Of a stretch of DNA of 64,000 bases, positions 33,937 through 42,638 are shown piece after piece. The first letter of the stretch is position 1; each line of letters starts with the position of its first letter. The translations under genes and the position numbers were made by a program. Under the pieces are notes generated by a model. It made no database searches. It worked only from the letters and a program-made list of their open reading frames with translations, and was not told the origin of the DNA. This stretch comes from Stutzerimonas stutzeri. Its GTDB lineage: Bacteria; Pseudomonadota; Gammaproteobacteria; Pseudomonadales; Pseudomonadaceae. The DNA lies in NCBI RefSeq assembly GCF_024448895.1, contig NZ_JAMOIC010000003.1:1-64000 (forward strand), written 5' to 3'.

Positions 33937-35357
33937 ACGCAGCCCTGCTGAGCCTCTCGCTGCCGCTGGTCGCTGGCCTGCTGCTGGTGCTGCTGCAACC
34001 GCGGCGCAAAGGTCTCTGGGTGATCGCGGTGAGTCTGGCCAGCCTGATCGCCGCGGGTTTCGCCCTGCATCAGGTCATGCAGCTGGGGCCACAATTGGCG
34101 CAGATCGGCGGCTGGCAAACGCCCCTGGCAATCCGCTTCCAGCTGACGCCCTTGACTGCCTTGCTGATGGTCTTCACCGCTGGCCTGCACCTGCTGGTTG
34201 CGCTCTATGCCGCGCGTAGCCCGCACGCCACCGGCAACGAGGATTACTGGCCGCTGTCCTGCCTCTTGCATGCAGCGCTGGTCGCGCTGTGGTTATCGGC
34301 AGACCTGTTCAACCTCTACGTCACGCTCGAACTGCTGAGTCTGTGCGCCGTTGCGCTGGTGGCACTGGCGGGGCGCAAGGCCTATCGACCGGCCTTCAAT
34401 TACCTGATGCTGTCGCTGGCCGGATCGCTGGCCTACCTGTTCGGCGTCGCGCTGCTCTACGGTCGCTACGGCGTGCTCGATATTTCGGTGCTGGCAGAGC
34501 TGGCTCAGGCCGATTCAACCACCCGTCTCGCGCTGCTGCTGATGAGCCTGGGGCTGATGCTCAAGGCGGCCCTGTGGCCGCTGCATCTTTGGTTGCCCCC
34601 CGCGCATTCCGGCGCGCCGACCGCGGTCAGCGCCTTGCTCTCGGCACTGGTGGTCAAGGGGCCTATCTACATTCTCTGGCTGGTCTGGAGCGAGATTGCC
34701 CCGCCGGAGCTGGGGCAGCCGGCGGGTGTGCTGTTTGCCGGGGCCGGCATTCTGGCGCTGATTTCCGGTGGCTGGTCGGCCCTGCGTGCGCCGCGGCTGA
34801 AGATGCTGGTGGCTTATTCCACGGTCGCTCAGCTGGGCTATGCATTGCTGGCGCTCGGCCTGCTGTTGCACTGGCAAGAGCCGCGGATGGAAGCGGCGCT
34901 GTGGTTGTTCATCCTGGCCCACGGTCTGGCCAAGGTCTCGATGTTCCTTGCGGCCGGCGAACTGCAGCGCGTCCTGGGCACGCGTCGGGTGCGCGCGTTG
35001 AAAGGCGCCAGCCAGAACATGCCGGTGGCCATGGCGACCTTTGCCGTGGCGGGCGGCAGCCTGATCGGCCTGCCGCCCAGCGGCGGGTTTCTGGCCAAGT
35101 GGCTGCTGCTGCAACCGATGTTCGAGCAGCCGCAACACTGGCCCTGGGCATTTGGTGTGTTGCTCGGCACGCTGATGTCGGCCGCCTATGTATTTCGCGT
35201 GGTCGCCCTCGGATTTGATCGCGCGCGGCCCAACCCGCCAAGCGTCAAGCCCGATCCGCTCGCACAATGGCTGGCGATGTTGCCGGCGATAGTTGTCTTG
35301 AGCTTGGCGCTGATCAGCGAGCCGTTGCTGCTATGGCTTGGCGGGGTGGCACGATGA
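33933..35357 (+). CDS. Mrp/MBH-type antiporter-like subunit D, first of three
   Basis: A 474-residue membrane protein of the proton-antiporter family (NuoL/M/N, MrpD) with about 14 helices. Key polar sites of the family are present: the glutamate helix LFNLYVTLELLSLCAVAL, the lysine helix GLMLKAALWPLHLWLPPAHSGAPTAVSALLSALVVKGPIYIL, and KMLVAYSTVAQLGYALLALG with HGLAKVSMFLAAGEL. It should translocate protons or Na+. It is most like MnhD/MbhH by its place after subunit C. Confidence 0.93.
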   Translation: MNAALLSLSLPLVAGLLLVLLQPRRKGLWVIAVSLASLIAAGFALHQVMQLGPQLAQIGGWQTPLAIRFQLTPLTALLMVFTAGLHLLVALYAARSPHATGNEDYWPLSCLLHAALVALWLSADLFNLYVTLELLSLCAVALVALAGRKAYRPAFNYLMLSLAGSLAYLFGVALLYGRYGVLDISVLAELAQADSTTRLALLLMSLGLMLKAALWPLHLWLPPAHSGAPTAVSALLSALVVKGPIYILWLVWSEIAPPELGQPAGVLFAGAGILALISGGWSALRAPRLKMLVAYSTVAQLGYALLALGLLLHWQEPRMEAALWLFILAHGLAKVSMFLAAGELQRVLGTRRVRALKGASQNMPVAMATFAVAGGSLIGLPPSGGFLAKWLLLQPMFEQPQHWPWAFGVLLGTLMSAAYVFRVVALGFDRARPNPPSVKPDPLAQWLAMLPAIVVLSLALISEPLLLWLGGVAR

Positions 35358-36850
35358 CCTGGACCAACTGGCTACCCCTGGCGATCGTGCTCAGCTCGCT
35401 GGTGCCGGGGCTGCTCATCTTTACCCTGCGCGAAGACCAGCAACGGTTGCGGGTCACCCTCAACCTCTGCGGCGTGGTGATCAAACTGCTGCTGGTGGTG
35501 GCGATGATCGTCGGCGTCAGCCGTGGCCTGGAGTTTCGCTTCAGCCTGCCGTTCCTGCCCGGCGCGCCGCTGGTGCTGCAGGCCGATGCGCTCTCGTTGC
35601 TGTTCGTCGCGCTGTCATCCGTGCTGTGGATGGCGACCACCCTTTACGCCATCGGTTATCTGGAAAAGTCACCGCTGCGCTCGCGCTTTTTCGGCTATTT
35701 CAGCCTCTGTGTCAGTGCCACCGTGGGGCTGGCGCTGGCGGGCAATCTGGTCAGCTTCCTGATGTTCTACGAAATGCTGACTCTGGCGACCTTTCCGCTT
35801 GTGGTGCATCGCGGAACGCCGGAGGCGCTCCGTGCCGGGCGGGTCTACCTGGCCTATACCGTCGGTGGCGGGGCCTTGGTGCTGATGGGCGTGGCACTGC
35901 TTCATAGCCTGGCAGGCGGGCAGGACTTCCAGCCGGGTGGTTACTTGCTGTCAGCGGTGGGCGAGCATGATCTCGCGCTACAGGTGGCGTTCGTCCTGCT
36001 GATAGCCGGGCTCGGGGTCAAGGCGGCGCTGCTTCCGCTGCACGGCTGGCTGCCCAAGGCGATGGTCGCGCCTGCCCCGGTCAGCGCATTGCTGCATGCC
36101 GTGGCGGTGGTCAAGGCTGGTGCGTTCGGCATCATCCGCGTGGTCTACGACGTGTACGGTGCAGAAGCGATGGGGCTGCTGGATATCGCGGGGCCGCTGC
36201 TCTGGCTGGCCGCGGCAACCATCATCTATGGCTCGGTGCGCGCACTGCAGCAACAGGAACTGAAAAAGCGCCTGGCCTACTCGACCATCAGTCAGGTTTC
36301 CTACGTAACGCTCGGCGTTGCCTTGCTCGGCCCAATCGCGGCAGTTGGCGGGCTGGTGCATCTGGTGCATCAGGGCCTGATGAAGGTCACGCTGTTCTAC
36401 TGCGCAGGCAACTTCGCCGAAACGCTGGGCATCCACCGCATCCGCGAGATGGACGGCGTCGGCAAACGCATGCCCCTGACCATGACCGCATTCAGCATCG
36501 GTGCGCTGGGCATGATCGGGATTCCGCCGATTGCCGGCTTCGTCAGCAAATGGGCGCTGGGCATGGGTGCGCTGGAGGTCGGTCAGGATTGGGTGTTGCT
36601 GGTACTGATGGGCTCGGCCCTGCTCAACGCGGGGTACTTCCTGCCGCTGCTGTGGCGCGGCTGGTTTGCCGAGCCGGCCGACTGGCACGAGGACAACTGG
36701 CGTGAAGAGCGCTGGGAAACCCACTGGATGTTGCTGTTGCCGGCGCTGTTTACCGCTGCGCTGTCCGTGCTGGTCGGGCTGCTGGCCGGCACTGCGCTGA
36801 GCCCGCTGGGCTGGGCGCAGCTGATCGTCGACCGGGAGTTCCGGATATGA
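35354..36850 (+). CDS. Mrp/MBH-type antiporter-like subunit D, second of three
   Basis: A 498-residue membrane protein of the same family. It shows LVSFLMFYEMLTLATFPLVVH with the conserved Glu, GVKAALLPLHGWLPKAMVAPAPVSALLHAVAVVKAGAFGI with the Lys/His pattern nearer to NuoL/MrpA-type subunits, and KKRLAYSTISQVSYVTLGVAL followed by HLVHQGLMKVTLFYCAGN. The start at 35354 overlaps the previous stop as ATGA; an upstream in-frame start lies inside the preceding gene. It may replace the large N-terminal part of MrpA. Confidence 0.92.
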   Translation: MTWTNWLPLAIVLSSLVPGLLIFTLREDQQRLRVTLNLCGVVIKLLLVVAMIVGVSRGLEFRFSLPFLPGAPLVLQADALSLLFVALSSVLWMATTLYAIGYLEKSPLRSRFFGYFSLCVSATVGLALAGNLVSFLMFYEMLTLATFPLVVHRGTPEALRAGRVYLAYTVGGGALVLMGVALLHSLAGGQDFQPGGYLLSAVGEHDLALQVAFVLLIAGLGVKAALLPLHGWLPKAMVAPAPVSALLHAVAVVKAGAFGIIRVVYDVYGAEAMGLLDIAGPLLWLAAATIIYGSVRALQQQELKKRLAYSTISQVSYVTLGVALLGPIAAVGGLVHLVHQGLMKVTLFYCAGNFAETLGIHRIREMDGVGKRMPLTMTAFSIGALGMIGIPPIAGFVSKWALGMGALEVGQDWVLLVLMGSALLNAGYFLPLLWRGWFAEPADWHEDNWREERWETHWMLLLPALFTAALSVLVGLLAGTALSPLGWAQLIVDREFRI

Positions 36851-38502
36851 CTGGCGCCTGGATGTGGCTGCTGGTGCCGCTGGCACCGTTGTTGGCTGCC
36901 GGTGCGCTGGCGATCTGGCGCGAGCGCGCGGTCGTCTGGCTGTGGCTGGCCTGTGTTCCGGCGCTGGTGTTGGTCTTCCAGCCGATGCCTACGCTGGATC
37001 TGCCGATGCTTTGGGACGGCATTCGCTGGGGAGCGAGTGACGATCTCAGTCGTGCCTGGTTGGGATTCACCGCGCTGCTTTGGGGCTGCGCCGGGGTCTT
37101 TGCCAGCAGCAGCCAGAAGGGTGACCCGCAGCAGATGCGCTTCTGGACGTTCTGGCTGCTGGCGCTGGCCGGCAATCTGCTGCTGATCATCGCTGCGGAT
37201 GCACTGAGCTTTTACTTTGGCTTCAGCGCCATGAGCCTTTCCGCCTACGGGCTGATCGTCCATCAGGGCGGCCCTGGCCCGCGGCGCGCTGGGCGCTTGT
37301 ATCTGCAACTGGCGATCTGCGGCGAGATGGCGTTGCTTGCAGGGTTGATGCTACGCAGCCATGCCACTGGCGGCGATTTCTCCTTTGCAGCCTGGCAGGC
37401 GGTGCCCATGGATGGGCTAACCCTGCTGCTATTGCTGATCGGGCTGGGCTTGAAGGCCGGTTTCTGGCCCTTGCATGTCTGGCTGCCCCTGGCGCATCCA
37501 GCCGCGCCCGCGCCAGCCAGCGCGGTCCTGTCCGGGGCAATGCTCAAGGCCGGGCTGCTGGGTATATGGCGCTGCCTGCCCGAGGGCGACCCGCTGCTGT
37601 CGAGCTGGGCCGAGGTGTTGCTCGTCATGGGTATCTTCGGGGCGATCTATCCAGCGCTGATGGGGTTGATTGCCGGTAAGACCAAGGCGGTGCTGGCTTA
37701 TTCGTCGGTCAGCCAGATGGGCTATTTGGTGATTCTCATGGCATTGGCCTGGCGACACCCGCAACAACACCAGGCCATGACCGTCGTGCTGATGCTTTAC
37801 GGCGTGCACCACGGGCTGGCCAAAGGCGCGCTGTTCCTCGCCGCAGGCCTGATCCACGCCGGTAGGCTGCCGCGAATCGGCTGGCTGCTGCTGACGTTGC
37901 CGGCGCTGGCTATTGTCGGCTTGCCGCTCACGAGTGGCGGCGCGGTGAAGACGGCCTTGAAGGATGTCTGGCACGCCGGCGAATTCGAAGGCTGGCTGCT
38001 TTGGCTGACCGTCAGCAGCCTGACCACCGCCTTGCTGCTGGCTCGTGCGCTCTTGTTGCTGCGCTCCGATGCCGCCGATGCGCCCGCCGGCCGTCCGCCA
38101 CTGCTGCAGATATTGCCCTGGGCGTTGCTAAGCGTCCTGGCGCTGCTCCTGCCCTGGCTCTGGCCTGTGTTGCGCGAGCCGATGCTGCATGGCTTGTATC
38201 CCGGGGGGCTCTGGTCTTCGCTGTGGCCATTGCTCCTGGCCTTTTGCGTGGCTGGTGTGGTCGTGAAGCGCGATCTGAGGGTGCCGGCTCGTTTGGCTAA
38301 CCTTCCGAATCCGGCGCTATGGATGTCGTTGCGCCTCAAGCGTCTGGTGATGCGACCTCCCATGGCCGTGCCGATTGTGCGCCCGGATGCATCGCGCTGG
38401 CGTCAACGAGAGCGCCGCTGGAATCGATTCTGGAACAAGGGCGCGCTCGCCATGAGCGCCTGGGTGCTGGCCGCTCTGCTGTGGCTGGGATGGTTGTGGT
38501 AG
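36847..38502 (+). CDS. Mrp/MBH-type antiporter-like subunit D, third of three
   Basis: A 551-residue membrane protein of the proton-antiporter family, more divergent than the other two. The lysine helix is kept (GLGLKAGFWPLHVWLPLAHPAAPAPASAVLSGAMLKAGLLGI) with AVLAYSSVSQMGYLVILMAL and YGVHHGLAKGALFLAAGL. The glutamate-helix position reads ALSFYFGFSAMSLSAYGL, with no Glu, so its own proton path may be altered. A C-terminal basic, non-helical region of about 60 residues and a last helix (MSAWVLAALLWLGWLW) extend it. It is the last gene of the operon. Confidence 0.88.
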   Translation: MTGAWMWLLVPLAPLLAAGALAIWRERAVVWLWLACVPALVLVFQPMPTLDLPMLWDGIRWGASDDLSRAWLGFTALLWGCAGVFASSSQKGDPQQMRFWTFWLLALAGNLLLIIAADALSFYFGFSAMSLSAYGLIVHQGGPGPRRAGRLYLQLAICGEMALLAGLMLRSHATGGDFSFAAWQAVPMDGLTLLLLLIGLGLKAGFWPLHVWLPLAHPAAPAPASAVLSGAMLKAGLLGIWRCLPEGDPLLSSWAEVLLVMGIFGAIYPALMGLIAGKTKAVLAYSSVSQMGYLVILMALAWRHPQQHQAMTVVLMLYGVHHGLAKGALFLAAGLIHAGRLPRIGWLLLTLPALAIVGLPLTSGGAVKTALKDVWHAGEFEGWLLWLTVSSLTTALLLARALLLLRSDAADAPAGRPPLLQILPWALLSVLALLLPWLWPVLREPMLHGLYPGGLWSSLWPLLLAFCVAGVVVKRDLRVPARLANLPNPALWMSLRLKRLVMRPPMAVPIVRPDASRWRQRERRWNRFWNKGALAMSAWVLAALLWLGWLW

Positions 38503-38636
38503 GCGGAACGGATTACAGAATACGCCGGATCATCAGGTTGTTTATTCCCACTTGATAGGGTTGAAACAACGCAACATTGAAGTTAGATAATTCCTGCAAT
38601 TACCGCGTGATGATTAACTTTCATAATTTCGCGCAA

Positions 38637-38660
38637 TAAAAAAGGCGCCAACGGCGCCTT
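38637..38660 (-). terminator. Intrinsic terminator of the repeat-protein gene
   Basis: The stem AAGGCGCC / GGCGCCTT (38642-38660, three-base loop) is followed on the minus strand by TTTTTTATT. It lies 17 bases after the stop of the gene at 38677 and could also stop read-through from the antiporter operon. Confidence 0.88.
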
Positions 38661-38676
38661 GGATTTTACGTCAGGC

Positions 38677-39030
38677 TCAAGCAGTACCAAGCCCGGTGCG
38701 ATCACTTCCATCTTCAGCGATCAGCTGGCCCAGCGGAGTGCGGTCGAAGCCGTCATCGGCGATCTGATCGGCCTGTGGCGTCAGATCAAAACCATCCTCC
38801 GCAATCTGTTCACTGATAGGTGTGTGATCGAAGCCATCTTCTGCAATAAGCTCACTTAACGGTGTGCGATCGAAGCCATTTTCAGAAAGCGTAAGGTCCG
38901 GAATCAAGTCATTCAGAACAGTTGATGCGCCTTGCACTTCGCCGAGAAGCGGCTGCGGTTGGCTAGCGGGCACAGCAAATGCGGTGGAGGCGACGCTGGC
39001 CAGAATTACACTTGCAAGTAACTTTTTCAT
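38677..39030 (-). CDS. Secreted protein with 14-residue tandem repeats
   Basis: A 117-residue protein with signal peptide MKKLLASVILASVASTAFA. The second half is a tandem repeat of 14 residues with consensus GFDRTPLSELIAED: four full units (GFDRTPL, GFDHTPI, GFDLTPQ, GFDRTPL starts) and a part unit GSDRTGL. I do not recognise a function. The repeats are acidic with regular Asp, so divalent-cation binding or adhesion is conceivable. Similar repeat proteins are, from memory, found in other Pseudomonas. The ATG at 39030 was chosen for the signal peptide. Its own terminator follows. Confidence 0.82.
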   Translation of the reverse strand: MKKLLASVILASVASTAFAVPASQPQPLLGEVQGASTVLNDLIPDLTLSENGFDRTPLSELIAEDGFDHTPISEQIAEDGFDLTPQADQIADDGFDRTPLGQLIAEDGSDRTGLGTA

Positions 39031-39209
39031 GATGTGATCCTCGGTGCAGTTGGGTACGGGACCTATGCTACGGGCGAGGACTGAATGGACAAACGTGAGC
39101 GTATCAATAGTGCTAATCGATACTGGTGATGCTCTTTGAGGTCGGTATATAACTATCCAATCAGCCAATTATATAAATCGATGAGATCGATAGTGATTAG
39201 CTGATCGTA

Positions 39210-39863
39210 TTAACTGGCGGTCTCGCCGTGCATGTCGGTTCGCCCGCGGTTGGATTGATCGATCGCCGCCATGCTGCGGTTATGCAGTGGAACCAGAGCC
39301 GTCATTGCCGTCAAAGCACCGAGCAGCGCGCAGAACATATCGGCCTGGGTGTCCCACTGGTCGCCCTGCATCCCTAGAAATTCCTCGGCGCCCTGGCCCA
39401 GTACGAGCGCCGCCGCCCATTCAACCAGTTCGTAAACGGCGCTTAGCGTCATTGCCATGCAGACGCAGACAAACGGCAGCAGGTGGCGGCCGAGCCTATG
39501 CCCGTTACGCAGCAGCAGCTCCCTGGCTATCAGCGCCGGCACCACGCCTTGCAGGAAATGCCCGAGCCGGTCGTAAGGATTGCGGCTAAGTTCCAACCAA
39601 TCCTGCAACCAGAAGCCCATGGGCACGCGGGCGAAGCTGTAGTGCCCGCCGGCAATCAGCCCCAGCGCCTGGACGGCGAGTAGCAGATAGAGCAAGGACG
39701 AAAGCGGGAAACGCTGATGACTGTAGATCAGCACCGGTAGCAAAACGGCCGCCGGAAGGATTTCCAGCAGCCAGGTGGTGCGGTCATGGGGATTGATGGC
39801 AGACGCCATCAGGGCAAGTACGACGAGGCCAACCAGGGTCTTGAGCAACTGCGTTCGGTGCAT
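39210..39863 (-). CDS. DUF2238 inner-membrane protein (YjdF-like)
   Basis: A 217-residue protein with about six transmembrane helices. The family signature is visible in GGHYSFARVPMGFWLQD, RNPYDRLGHFLQGVVPALIARELLLR, LSAVYELVEWAAALVLGQGAEEFLGMQGDQWDTQADMFCALLGA. DUF2238 proteins are of unknown function. The gene stands alone on the minus strand. Confidence 0.9.
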   Translation of the reverse strand: MHRTQLLKTLVGLVVLALMASAINPHDRTTWLLEILPAAVLLPVLIYSHQRFPLSSLLYLLLAVQALGLIAGGHYSFARVPMGFWLQDWLELSRNPYDRLGHFLQGVVPALIARELLLRNGHRLGRHLLPFVCVCMAMTLSAVYELVEWAAALVLGQGAEEFLGMQGDQWDTQADMFCALLGALTAMTALVPLHNRSMAAIDQSNRGRTDMHGETAS

Positions 39864-39967
39864 TCAGCCTGCCTTTCGAAATCGGGGCGTATTCACAGTG
39901 GACCGCGAAACCGCTTCGCCGACTGCTTCAAGGCGATGAAACGGCACGCGGCATCAGCTGACTCCCG

Positions 39968-40411
39968 TCAGGGCAGGGCTTTTTCGGCGTAGGTCCGGGT
40001 CGCCAGCCCTATCTGTGAGCGGAAGCTTTCCATGTCGAACATGGTGCATATCTCGCGAATCAGGCCGCCCGGTGTCAGGGTCCAGAACGCCATCGCCGAG
40101 ATGCTCAACACCTTGTCACTGGGGGGATAACCGAGGGCTTCGTTCTCGATGGTGCCGATCAGCGTGCACCAGGTCACTACCTTGTCGCCTTCGGCGACGC
40201 ACTCCTCGATGACCACCTCGAGATCCGGCATGGCCGTACGGATCTGCGAGACCATTGCGGCAAATGCGGTGCTGTTCATGGGGCGACCCACGAAAGAGCT
40301 CTTGTAGAGAAAATCCTTGCTGTGCAATTGCTCGGCCAGGGCCAGGCGACCCCGGTTCCAGCTCAGCTCAATGTGGTTGCGAACCAGTCTTTTGTTGTCG
40401 TCCAGTGACAT
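39968..40411 (-). CDS. SnoaL-like polyketide-cyclase-fold protein
   Basis: A 147-residue cytoplasmic protein with the SnoaL/NTF2-like cone fold: NKRLVRNHIELSWNRGRLALAEQLHSKDFLYK, MPDLEVVIEECVAEGDKVVTWCTLIGT, and GGLIREICTMFDMESFRSQIG. Family members are ester cyclases or simple hydrolases and isomerases; most free-standing ones are unassigned. The ATG at 40411 was preferred over an upstream start that adds a poorly conserved tail. It lies 87 bases downstream of phoQ on the same strand, perhaps in the same transcript. Confidence 0.85.
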   Translation of the reverse strand: MSLDDNKRLVRNHIELSWNRGRLALAEQLHSKDFLYKSSFVGRPMNSTAFAAMVSQIRTAMPDLEVVIEECVAEGDKVVTWCTLIGTIENEALGYPPSDKVLSISAMAFWTLTPGGLIREICTMFDMESFRSQIGLATRTYAEKALP

Positions 40412-40498
40412 TGCGTTGCGTCCGTGTGCGGGGCGGGGGATTGAACTGTAGCAGCCGCAACCGGGGGGCGGCATCCATCCTCCGAGCCCTTCGTCGGC

Positions 40499-41896
40499 TC
40501 AGCCCTGAGGCAGGCGCAGCCGGAACGCCGCGCCACCGAGACTTGAGTCGTCGAGTTTGAGCTCGCCACCATAGCTGTCGAGAATGTCCTTCACGACCGC
40601 CAGGCCAATGCCCTGACCCGGATGTTGTGCGTCCAGCCGTTCGCCACGACGCAGGATGCGCGCGCGCTGGTCGATTGGCACGCCTGGGCCGTCGTCTTCG
40701 ATGCTCAATAAGAGGCGGTCGCCGTCCTCATGCAGACTGATGCGCACCTGATGGAGACAGAGCCGGTAGGCGTTTTCCAACAGGTTGCCGAGCAGCTCCA
40801 TCAGTGCGCCCTGCTCCAGCGGCAGGGTGGCACCCGGCGGAAGTTGCAGGTCGACCTGCACGCGCTTGTCCTGATAGACCTTGTCCAGCGTGCTGCACAG
40901 GCGCACCAGCACCGGTTGCAAGGCTACGCGGTGCCGCACCAGGCCGCTCTGGCCCAAGCACGCGCGTTGCAGCTGGTAGCCGATCTGCTGGCTCATCCGC
41001 TCGATCTGTGCGCGCATCACGCGGGCCTGCTCGCGATTGTCGGGCTGAGCACTGATGACTTCGCCGACGCTTTGCAGCACCGTCAGCGGGGTTTTCAGGC
41101 TGTGCGCCAGGTCGCCCAGCGAGTTGCGGTATTGCTCGCGCTGGCGGCGTTCACCGTCGAGCAGTCGGTTAAGCGAGCGGGTCAGGCGCAGCAGTTCCTG
41201 CGGATGCCGGTCGCTGAGTCGATCCAGTCGACCTGATTCGACCTGATCCAGTTCGCGGCTCAAGCGCTTGAGAGAACGAAAGCCCCAGGTCAGGCCCAGC
41301 CACAGCAGGGTCAGCAGAACCAGCAGGCCGCCGCCCAGCCAGAGATACAGCTGCTGACGAAATTCGTCGAACAGGCTGCGGTATTCGCTGGTGGGTTGCA
41401 TGGTGACGAAGCTGAATGCCTTGCGCGCCTCGCCGGCGAGCCGCAGCTCGACGTCGTAGACAAAGTACTCCAGGCCATCGGCGTCTTTCACCCGTTTGAA
41501 CTCGGTAAGGTCGCCGTGCAAACGTGGTTGGTAGTCGATCTGCTCATCCTCGGCCGAGCGCGACTGCCACAGCCGCTTGCCATCCGGGTCGAAGATATAG
41601 CCGAGCAATTTGGCATCCGGCAGGTTGAATTCTTCATCGGGCAGTCGCCTGGGCATCAGCAACTGTCCTTCTTCGATGCGCGACGCGGTGATCAGGGTAT
41701 TGGCGTCGGCGGCCAGCCGCTCCTCGATGACGCGCTCGAAAGCCAGACTGAATGCTGCCTGCAGCACCGGCAGAAGCGCGAGCATGAACACGACGGCAAG
41801 GCAGGTCGCGCCGAGCATGAGGCGCAGGCGCAGCGAGAGAGTCCCGTTGCGCGTGGTTCTCGCCAGCACCAGCCAGCGGCGCCAGCGTCGGCTCAT
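40499..41896 (-). CDS. phoQ: PhoQ-like sensor histidine kinase
   Basis: A 465-residue inner-membrane kinase. TM1 is about 24-46, a periplasmic PhoQ-type sensor (EERLAADANTLITASRIEEG ... LWQSRSAEDEQIDY) follows, TM2 is about 187-208, then HAMP and kinase core with H-box LGDLAHSLKTPLTVLQS, N-box LLGNLLENAYRLC and G-boxes IEDDGPGVP and GQGIGLAVV. The acidic cluster near the membrane fits Mg2+ and cationic-peptide sensing. Its start overlaps phoP by four bases (ATGA). Identity is supported by the oprH-phoP-phoQ order. Confidence 0.93.
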   Translation of the reverse strand: MSRRWRRWLVLARTTRNGTLSLRLRLMLGATCLAVVFMLALLPVLQAAFSLAFERVIEERLAADANTLITASRIEEGQLLMPRRLPDEEFNLPDAKLLGYIFDPDGKRLWQSRSAEDEQIDYQPRLHGDLTEFKRVKDADGLEYFVYDVELRLAGEARKAFSFVTMQPTSEYRSLFDEFRQQLYLWLGGGLLVLLTLLWLGLTWGFRSLKRLSRELDQVESGRLDRLSDRHPQELLRLTRSLNRLLDGERRQREQYRNSLGDLAHSLKTPLTVLQSVGEVISAQPDNREQARVMRAQIERMSQQIGYQLQRACLGQSGLVRHRVALQPVLVRLCSTLDKVYQDKRVQVDLQLPPGATLPLEQGALMELLGNLLENAYRLCLHQVRISLHEDGDRLLLSIEDDGPGVPIDQRARILRRGERLDAQHPGQGIGLAVVKDILDSYGGELKLDDSSLGGAAFRLRLPQG

Positions 41897-42570
41897 CGGC
41901 AGCGCTCGGTAAAGAGGTATCCCAGGCCGCGGACGGTATCGATGGGCTTGAGGTCGCCCTGGGCTTCCAGCTTGCGCCGCAGGCGGCCCACCAGCACTTC
42001 AATGACGTTGGTGTCGCGCTCGGTGTCGTCCGGATAGAGCTGTTCCATGAGCCGCTCTTTGGCGACCACCTGCTGCTGGTGGCGCATCAGGTATTCGAGG
42101 ATGCGGTATTCGAATGCAGTCAGCGCCAGCGGCTCGTCATTGACCAGCGCCTGTTTGCGGTTGAGGTCGAGTTTCAACGGGCCGGCCTCGATGCTCGCCT
42201 GGGTAAAGCCGGACGAGCGCCGCAACAGGGCGTTGAGGCGCGCTTCCAGCTCTTCGAACTGGAACGGCTTGACCACGTAATCATCGGCACCGGCGGCGAG
42301 GCCTTCGACCTTGTCCTGCCAGTTGCCGCGTGCCGTAAGAATGAGGATGGGAAAGCGTTGACCATTGCTGCGCAGTTGGCGGATCAGGTCGAGCCCGCTG
42401 ATATCAGGCAAGCCCAGGTCCACTACGGCCAGGTCGTGGTGAAACTCACGGGTCTGATAGAGCGCGTCTTCGGCATTGGCCACAGCATCGACCACGTGAC
42501 CGCTCTCGCTCAGACGAGTCAACAGGTGGTGGCGCAGCAGCGCCTCATCCTCCACCACCAGCACTTTCAT
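41893..42570 (-). CDS. phoP: PhoP response regulator
   Basis: A 225-residue OmpR-family regulator. Receiver: VVEDEALLRHHL with the acidic pair, phospho-Asp in DLAVVDLGLPDISG, Lys in DDYVVKPFQFEELEARL. Winged-helix DNA-binding domain: LALTAFEYRILEYLMRHQQQVVAKERLMEQLYPDD and VLVGRLRRKLEAQG. PhoP regulates outer-membrane modification and Mg2+ responses and in P. aeruginosa controls its own operon. The upstream quadruple GTTCAG repeat before oprH is the likely autoregulatory site. Confidence 0.95.
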   Translation of the reverse strand: MKVLVVEDEALLRHHLLTRLSESGHVVDAVANAEDALYQTREFHHDLAVVDLGLPDISGLDLIRQLRSNGQRFPILILTARGNWQDKVEGLAAGADDYVVKPFQFEELEARLNALLRRSSGFTQASIEAGPLKLDLNRKQALVNDEPLALTAFEYRILEYLMRHQQQVVAKERLMEQLYPDDTERDTNVIEVLVGRLRRKLEAQGDLKPIDTVRGLGYLFTERCR

Positions 42571-42588
42571 GGGTAACTCCCGTCATGC

Positions 42589-42611
42589 AACGGCCGGGAC
42601 AATCCCGGCCG
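42589..42611 (-). promoter_or_regulatory. Hairpin between oprH and phoP
   Basis: The inverted repeat CGGCCGGGA / TCCCGGCCG with a short loop lies in the 68-base gap between the oprH stop and the phoP start. It has no T-run on the minus strand, so it is more likely an mRNA stabiliser or partial attenuator that keeps oprH transcript in excess of phoPQ. The role is inferred. Confidence 0.55.
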
Positions 42612-42638
42612 TGGTCCTGTTGAAGCAAACCGCGCGGC

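Noticed and set aside
31711-38502. Part of respiratory complex I (nuo) operon
   Set aside because: The MnhE, MnhF and MnhG small subunits and absence of NADH- or quinone-module genes identify an Mrp/MBH-type antiporter.
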